A DNA stretch of 10,131 bases from positions 1 through 10,131 of the forward strand of contig CAYLOP010000111.1 of NCBI GenBank assembly GCA_964385305.1. Reading direction: 5' to 3'. The translations under genes and the position numbers were made by a program. Under the pieces are notes generated by a model. The model worked only from the letters and a program-made list of their open reading frames with translations. It was not told where the DNA came from and ran no database searches. The stretch comes from CAYLOP01 sp964385305 (GTDB lineage Bacteria; Chloroflexota; Anaerolineae; Anaerolineales; E44-bin32). Shown in pieces: positions 6,412-10,131 of the stretch. Position 1 is the stretch's first letter, and each line of letters begins with the position of its first letter.

Positions 6412-8448
6412 TCAGCTTTCCCCGGCGAGCGCGTGGGCGCGCTTCCAGGGCGGGAGATCTTCTTTGTCCGCCATGACGTGCCGCAACTCGTAAATCTGAT
6501 CACGCAGGAGCGCTGCCTTCTCAAACTCGAGCGCTTCGGCGGCGGCCTTCATCTGCCTTTCCAGTTCCTTGATAAGGCGGGCAAGCTCATCCTTTGGCAT
6601 TTGGGCCGGCATGTAGGCTTCATATTCGTGGCGCGGTTCCGCGATGGCTTGCGCGGCAACCTGGTCCGTCAGGTCACGCACTTCTTTGCTAATGCTCACA
6701 GGTTCAATGTCGTGTGCCTCATTGTAGGCGATCTGTTTAGCCCTTCGGCGCGTGGTCTCCTCGATGGCACGCTTCATCGAGTCGGTATGGCGGTCGGCAT
6801 ACATGATCACCTTACCGTTCACGTGGCGGGCGGCGCGGCCGATCGTCTGGATGAGTGCGGTGTCGGAACGCAGGAAGCCTTCTTTGTCGGCGTCCAAGAT
6901 GGCGACCAGTGAGACTTCGGGCAGGTCCAGACCCTCCCGCAGGAGGTTGATGCCGACAACGACGTCGTAGACTCCCAGACGCAGGTCGCGTAGGATGCTG
7001 ACGCGTTCGATGGTGTCGATCTCCGAGTGCAGATAGTGCACTTTCATAGCAAGCTCGAGAAGGTATTCCGAAAGATCCTCCGCCATGCGCTTGGTGAGCG
7101 TTGTAACCAGGACGCGCTCCCCGACCTTCACCCGCTCCCGGATCTCCCCGATCAAGTTGTCGATCTGGCCCTCGATCGGTCGAACCTCGACCTTAGGATC
7201 AACGAGACCGGTCGGACGGATGATCTGCTCGACGATCTGGGATGCCTTCGCCAGCTCGTAGGGCCCGGGCGTGGCGGAGGTGTAGATCACCTGGCCCGTG
7301 CGGCCTTCGAACTCGTCGAATGACAGCGGGCGGTTGTCGAGTGCGGAGGGCAGGCGGAAACCATAATCAACGAGGTTCTGCTTGCGAGAGAGATCGCCCG
7401 CATACATGCCGCGCACCTGAGGGATAGTCATGTGGCTCTCATCAATGATCAGTAAGTAATCTGGGGGAAAGTAGTCGATCAACGTCCAAGGTGGGGATCC
7501 GGCGGCTCGTTGATCAAGGTGTCGGGAGTAGTTCTCGATCCCGGAGCAGTAACCGACCTCGCGCAGCATTTCCAGGTCGTACTGCGTGCGTTGCTCGATG
7601 CGTTGGGCTTCGAGTAACTTCTCCTCTTGCTTGAATTGCTCGGTGCGCTCACCCAGTTCCTGTTCGATGCCCTGCAACGCGGCGCGCATCTTCTCCTCTT
7701 CGGTGATGAAATGCTTGGCGGGGAAAACGCTTACCTCACCTCGCTCTGCAAGCAGCTCGCCGGTGAGCGGGTCAAACTCAACGATGCGCTCGAGCTCATC
7801 ACCAAAGAAGCTTATGCGCAAACCATGATTATCATAGGCGGGCAGGATCTCAAGCGTATCGCCGCGCACACGAAAAGCGCCTGGTTTCAACTCAAGATCG
7901 TTGCGAGCGTAATGACTCTCAACCAGCTGGCGGAGCAGCGTCTGGCGGCGATAGCGATCGTTCCGGACCAGATTGATGACCACTTTGCCATACGCCTCAG
8001 GGTTGCCGATGCCGTAGATGCAGGAGACCGAAGCGACAATGATCACGTCGCGCCTGGAGATCAGCGACGTTGTGGCGGAGAGACGTAGGCGGTCGATCTC
8101 CTCGTTAATGTCGGTCTCTTTCTCGATATAAAGGTCGTGCTTGGCGACGTAGGCTTCAGGTTGGTAGTAGTCGTAATAAGAGACAAAGTACTCCACCGCG
8201 TTATCGGGGAAAAAGGCTTTGAATTCAGCATAGAGCTGTGCGGCGAGGGTCTTGTTATGTGCGAGGACCAGGGTCGGGCGTTGGGTTAGCTCGATAATCG
8301 AAGCGATGGTGAAGGTCTTGCCAGTGCCGGTTGCGCCGAGCAGCACCTGGTGTTTGTCGCCTCGTTCTAGACCAACGATCAGTTGATCGATGGCTTCAGG
8401 CTGATCGCCCATCGCTTGGAACGGGGCGTGCAAACGAAAGGATGCCAT
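6412..8448 (-). CDS. uvrB: UvrABC excinuclease subunit B
   Basis: DNA damage-recognition helicase of nucleotide excision repair. UvrA loads it at lesions; it verifies damage and recruits UvrC for dual incision. At 678 aa it matches the usual length. The Walker A motif GATGTGKT is at residues 38-45, the damage-gripping beta-hairpin with YYDYYQPEAY at about 91-115, Walker B with DESH at 332-339, helicase motif VI (QTIGRAAR) at 534-541, and the UVR motif that binds UvrC at about 618-656. All key motifs are intact. The ATG at 8448 has GGAG at 8457-8454, 5 bases upstream, and the N-terminus (FRLHAPFQAMGDQPEAI) aligns with the family start. A candidate extended -10 promoter lies just upstream, and the PHP gene ends 75 bases before it in the same direction. 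uvrA and uvrC are not in the window. Confidence 0.99.
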   Translation of the reverse strand: MASFRLHAPFQAMGDQPEAIDQLIVGLERGDKHQVLLGATGTGKTFTIASIIELTQRPTLVLAHNKTLAAQLYAEFKAFFPDNAVEYFVSYYDYYQPEAYVAKHDLYIEKETDINEEIDRLRLSATTSLISRRDVIIVASVSCIYGIGNPEAYGKVVINLVRNDRYRRQTLLRQLVESHYARNDLELKPGAFRVRGDTLEILPAYDNHGLRISFFGDELERIVEFDPLTGELLAERGEVSVFPAKHFITEEEKMRAALQGIEQELGERTEQFKQEEKLLEAQRIEQRTQYDLEMLREVGYCSGIENYSRHLDQRAAGSPPWTLIDYFPPDYLLIIDESHMTIPQVRGMYAGDLSRKQNLVDYGFRLPSALDNRPLSFDEFEGRTGQVIYTSATPGPYELAKASQIVEQIIRPTGLVDPKVEVRPIEGQIDNLIGEIRERVKVGERVLVTTLTKRMAEDLSEYLLELAMKVHYLHSEIDTIERVSILRDLRLGVYDVVVGINLLREGLDLPEVSLVAILDADKEGFLRSDTALIQTIGRAARHVNGKVIMYADRHTDSMKRAIEETTRRRAKQIAYNEAHDIEPVSISKEVRDLTDQVAAQAIAEPRHEYEAYMPAQMPKDELARLIKELERQMKAAAEALEFEKAALLRDQIYELRHVMADKEDLPPWKRAHALAGES

Positions 8449-8483
8449 ACCGTCTCCGCAAGGTTTCGAACAAATGGGCTAAG

Positions 8484-8492
8484 ATTATACCA
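8484..8492 (-). promoter_or_regulatory. Extended -10 promoter of uvrB
   Basis: On the minus strand the sequence reads TGGTATAAT: a perfect -10 (8489-8484) with the TG extension one base before it. Transcription would start near 8477, about 28 bases before the uvrB ATG. The -35 region is poor, as is common for extended -10 promoters. It lies in the 75-base gap after the PHP gene, so uvrB can be expressed on its own. Confidence 0.65.
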
Positions 8493-8523
8493 CGGCTGCT
8501 TGGCGCCCTGCCATGCGACCTGA

Positions 8524-9591
8524 TTAAGCTGTGACAAAGATGGGATTGCTGAAGATCCAACCGCGGATCTTCCCTCGAAAGGGGATATGGGCTTCAACGC
8601 GATACGCGCCAGGTGCGCTTACCGTATAGACTGCATTGCTGCTTGCCGGCCATGTTTTCAGCTCTTCCCCGTTCATGATCAAATGAATATGAGCTGGCTG
8701 TGGAAGCTTAATTTGAAGGGTGACACCATAGCGGGCACGAACGCTATCTCCCATCATCACGCGATCACCATCCCCCTGCGCGGTAAAGCGGAAGCCACGA
8801 GTTGGGGCAGGGAGATCGTAGCCCACAAAGCAACGACCATGCGATAGGTTGTGGAAAATACGCCTGCGGTCGGCCTCGACATCTCCGCTGAGTGGTTCCT
8901 CGCTGAGAACATGTGTATTCACGGCGCGGAAGAGGTATTCATAAGGAAAGATCACACGCTTTAATGGTCCTTTCTGAATGCGAAAGGCATGTGCGTCGGA
9001 GTTGCCAATGGCGACGACTCGCTTGCCAGCGCTCAACAGTTTGTCCCACCGGGACAGGACTTCAGGGTACGGACCGCTGGCGATCATCGCCGGCATATAG
9101 GCGAGCAAGATAGCCCGGGGCATGGAACTCAGGAGACCTTTGTATTCTGTCATGAAGTTCCAAATCTCGACCCCTGTGTATCCTTCCACTTCCCAATTTA
9201 CCCAGGAAAGATCTGGTTCGTCGATAAGGGGTGCGGCGGGGTCGCGGGGATGGGCTAGGAAGGAGAAGCCTCCCGAATCTGATACAGCGTTGATAAGCCG
9301 CTGTGGTTCGGGTGCAAGTGCAGCGAGCTCTCGGCGGGCTTCATAGATCAGCAGATGGTTCTTTTGGGGTTCGCGCGCCTGATCGTGCACCTCCTCCCCC
9401 GTGAGGAGCAGCACGCGCTTGTCTCCAAGGAATCGGTAGCCGTCCACACCATCCACCCAAACGTTGTGGTCCGTGATGACGACGAAGTCCAGGCCAGCGC
9501 GCAATGCGCCATGTGCAATATCTTCGAACGATCCCGAGCCGTCCGAATAGTGGGAGTGAGTGTGTAGGTTGCCGATGTATTCGTATGTCAA
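8524..9591 (-). CDS. PHP-domain metal-dependent phosphoesterase
   Basis: A 355-aa cytoplasmic protein. Residues 1-~210 form a PHP (polymerase and histidinol phosphatase) domain, a metal-dependent hydrolase acting on phosphoester substrates. The metal-site motifs are visible: His10 and His12 with Asp17 in HTHSHYSDG, Asp41-His42 in ITDH, Glu66, His79, His114 in LAHP, and Asp199/His201 in NSDAH. Residues ~265-355 form a beta-rich C-terminal domain (PGAYRVEAHIPFRGKIRGW) that may position substrate. The substrate cannot be told from sequence; relatives include histidinol phosphatase, oligonucleotide exonucleases and nucleoside diphosphatases. The start is TTG at 9591: GGAG sits 7 bases upstream (9602-9599), and the conserved GNLHTHS begins 6 residues in, where PHP proteins usually start. 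It lies 62 bases downstream of the membrane-anchored gene and 75 bases upstream of uvrB. Confidence 0.92.
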   Translation of the reverse strand: MTYEYIGNLHTHSHYSDGSGSFEDIAHGALRAGLDFVVITDHNVWVDGVDGYRFLGDKRVLLLTGEEVHDQAREPQKNHLLIYEARRELAALAPEPQRLINAVSDSGGFSFLAHPRDPAAPLIDEPDLSWVNWEVEGYTGVEIWNFMTEYKGLLSSMPRAILLAYMPAMIASGPYPEVLSRWDKLLSAGKRVVAIGNSDAHAFRIQKGPLKRVIFPYEYLFRAVNTHVLSEEPLSGDVEADRRRIFHNLSHGRCFVGYDLPAPTRGFRFTAQGDGDRVMMGDSVRARYGVTLQIKLPQPAHIHLIMNGEELKTWPASSNAVYTVSAPGAYRVEAHIPFRGKIRGWIFSNPIFVTA

Positions 9592-9653
9592 GACTCTACT
9601 CCAATGGAATTACCATCGCAAAGAGGGCATGGATGAGCGGTTTGATGCTCAAC

Positions 9654-10131
9654 CTACCGATTACGACCGGCATCCCCCGGGGTGATGAGTTGTGCGCCGC
9701 TCTGAGCGCACATTCCGATCAATTGTTGGCGCTGCGCTGACGACAAGGGGGCGAGATGGGTGATGACCATCAGGATTTTTTCGGAGTGCAGCCCTTCCAG
9801 GAGACGATCCCAAGCATTGCCAGCCGGCTCCTTATCAACCAGCAAGGTGACGTGATGTTCATCGAATGGACCAATCAGCCCCTCGAGGTCACGCTTGAAA
9901 TCATTGTCGAATTGAAGCCAGCGAAAGACCGGTCCGATTTCGGGCAAATCGAGTGGATGGCGTTCGATGAGGTATACGACAATCGGTTTTATCGGTGGTG
10001 TGGTGGTCAAGCGAGTGCTCTCTCGTCCGGCGGTTTGATAATACCAAGCATAGCATAAGGCAAGGAGGAGGGCAAACAGATGCCATTGCGACCGTGTGTG
10101 TAAATGCGCCATGCCTGTAATCGTGTATTTG
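9654..10131 (-). CDS. Membrane-anchored protein of unknown function (possibly 5' partial)
   Basis: An unrecognised protein with ATG at 10112 giving 152 aa. Residues about 11-26 (HLFALLLALCYAWYYQ) form one hydrophobic segment after a short basic start, so a membrane anchor or uncleaved signal is likely, with the rest outside. The remainder alternates hydrophobic strands (PIVVYLIE, VTLLVD, KILMVITHL, GAQLITPG) with helices, suggesting an alpha/beta domain, but I see no catalytic motif. The ATG has only AGG one base before it, a poor ribosome site, and the frame is open to the window edge, so the true start may lie beyond 10131. It precedes the PHP gene by 62 bases on the same strand and may share its transcript. 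The predicted extracytoplasmic domain makes a direct partnership with the PHP protein uncertain. Confidence 0.65.
   Translation of the reverse strand, partial: KYTITGMAHLHTRSQWHLFALLLALCYAWYYQTAGRESTRLTTTPPIKPIVVYLIERHPLDLPEIGPVFRWLQFDNDFKRDLEGLIGPFDEHHVTLLVDKEPAGNAWDRLLEGLHSEKILMVITHLAPLSSAQRQQLIGMCAQSGAQLITPGDAGRNR

Noticed and set aside
6385..6912. Long plus-strand open frame of 175 codons
   Set aside because: It lies almost wholly opposite uvrB and its amino-acid sequence shows no domain; it is a shadow of a conserved gene in GC-rich codons.
8467..8480. Possible SOS (LexA) box before uvrB, because GAAC occurs at 8468-8471
   Set aside because: The partner half GTTC at the required spacing is absent (GGGC instead), so only a half-site is present.

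Overview
The window looks like ordinary chromosomal DNA of a bacterium, most probably a member of the Chloroflexota (Anaerolineae-like). This rests on gene content, not on a marker gene: a short DUF192 protein, a LysM/M23 endopeptidase with a beta-rich middle domain, a DUF2007-type small protein, and a pair of unknown proteins whose style I associate with that phylum. Shine-Dalgarno starts, TATAAT-like -10 boxes and a tRNA without encoded CCA are all bacterial. I see no insertion sequence, phage gene, CRISPR array or long repeat.

Left part, plus strand (1-3417): the 3' part of a site-2-protease-type membrane metalloprotease (M50) with CBS domains, cut by the window edge. It is followed by a stand-alone response-regulator receiver domain with its own promoter and a strong intrinsic terminator. 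Then come a DUF192 protein and a secreted LysM-LysM-M23 peptidoglycan hydrolase, which overlap by 11 bases and are probably translationally coupled.

Middle (3418-6411): a minus-strand 80-aa DUF2007-like protein is divergent from a plus-strand pair of unknown genes (531 aa and 148 aa). The pair is joined by a 4-base ATGA overlap, and the -10 elements of the two directions overlap around 3810-3817. The pair looks like a multi-domain protein with winged-helix and small-barrel modules plus a small partner with an HTH-like C-terminus. This is the only part of the window that could be an undescribed system. A tRNA-Arg(UCU) follows with a consensus -10, and then about 345 bases without a convincing gene.

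Right part, minus strand (6412-10131), transcribed right to left: a membrane-anchored protein of unknown function at the window edge, a PHP-domain metal-dependent phosphoesterase with a TTG start, and full-length uvrB. uvrB also has its own extended -10 promoter. uvrB is the excision-repair helicase; the PHP protein beside it may be a nuclease or phosphatase, but the sequence does not show a link to repair.
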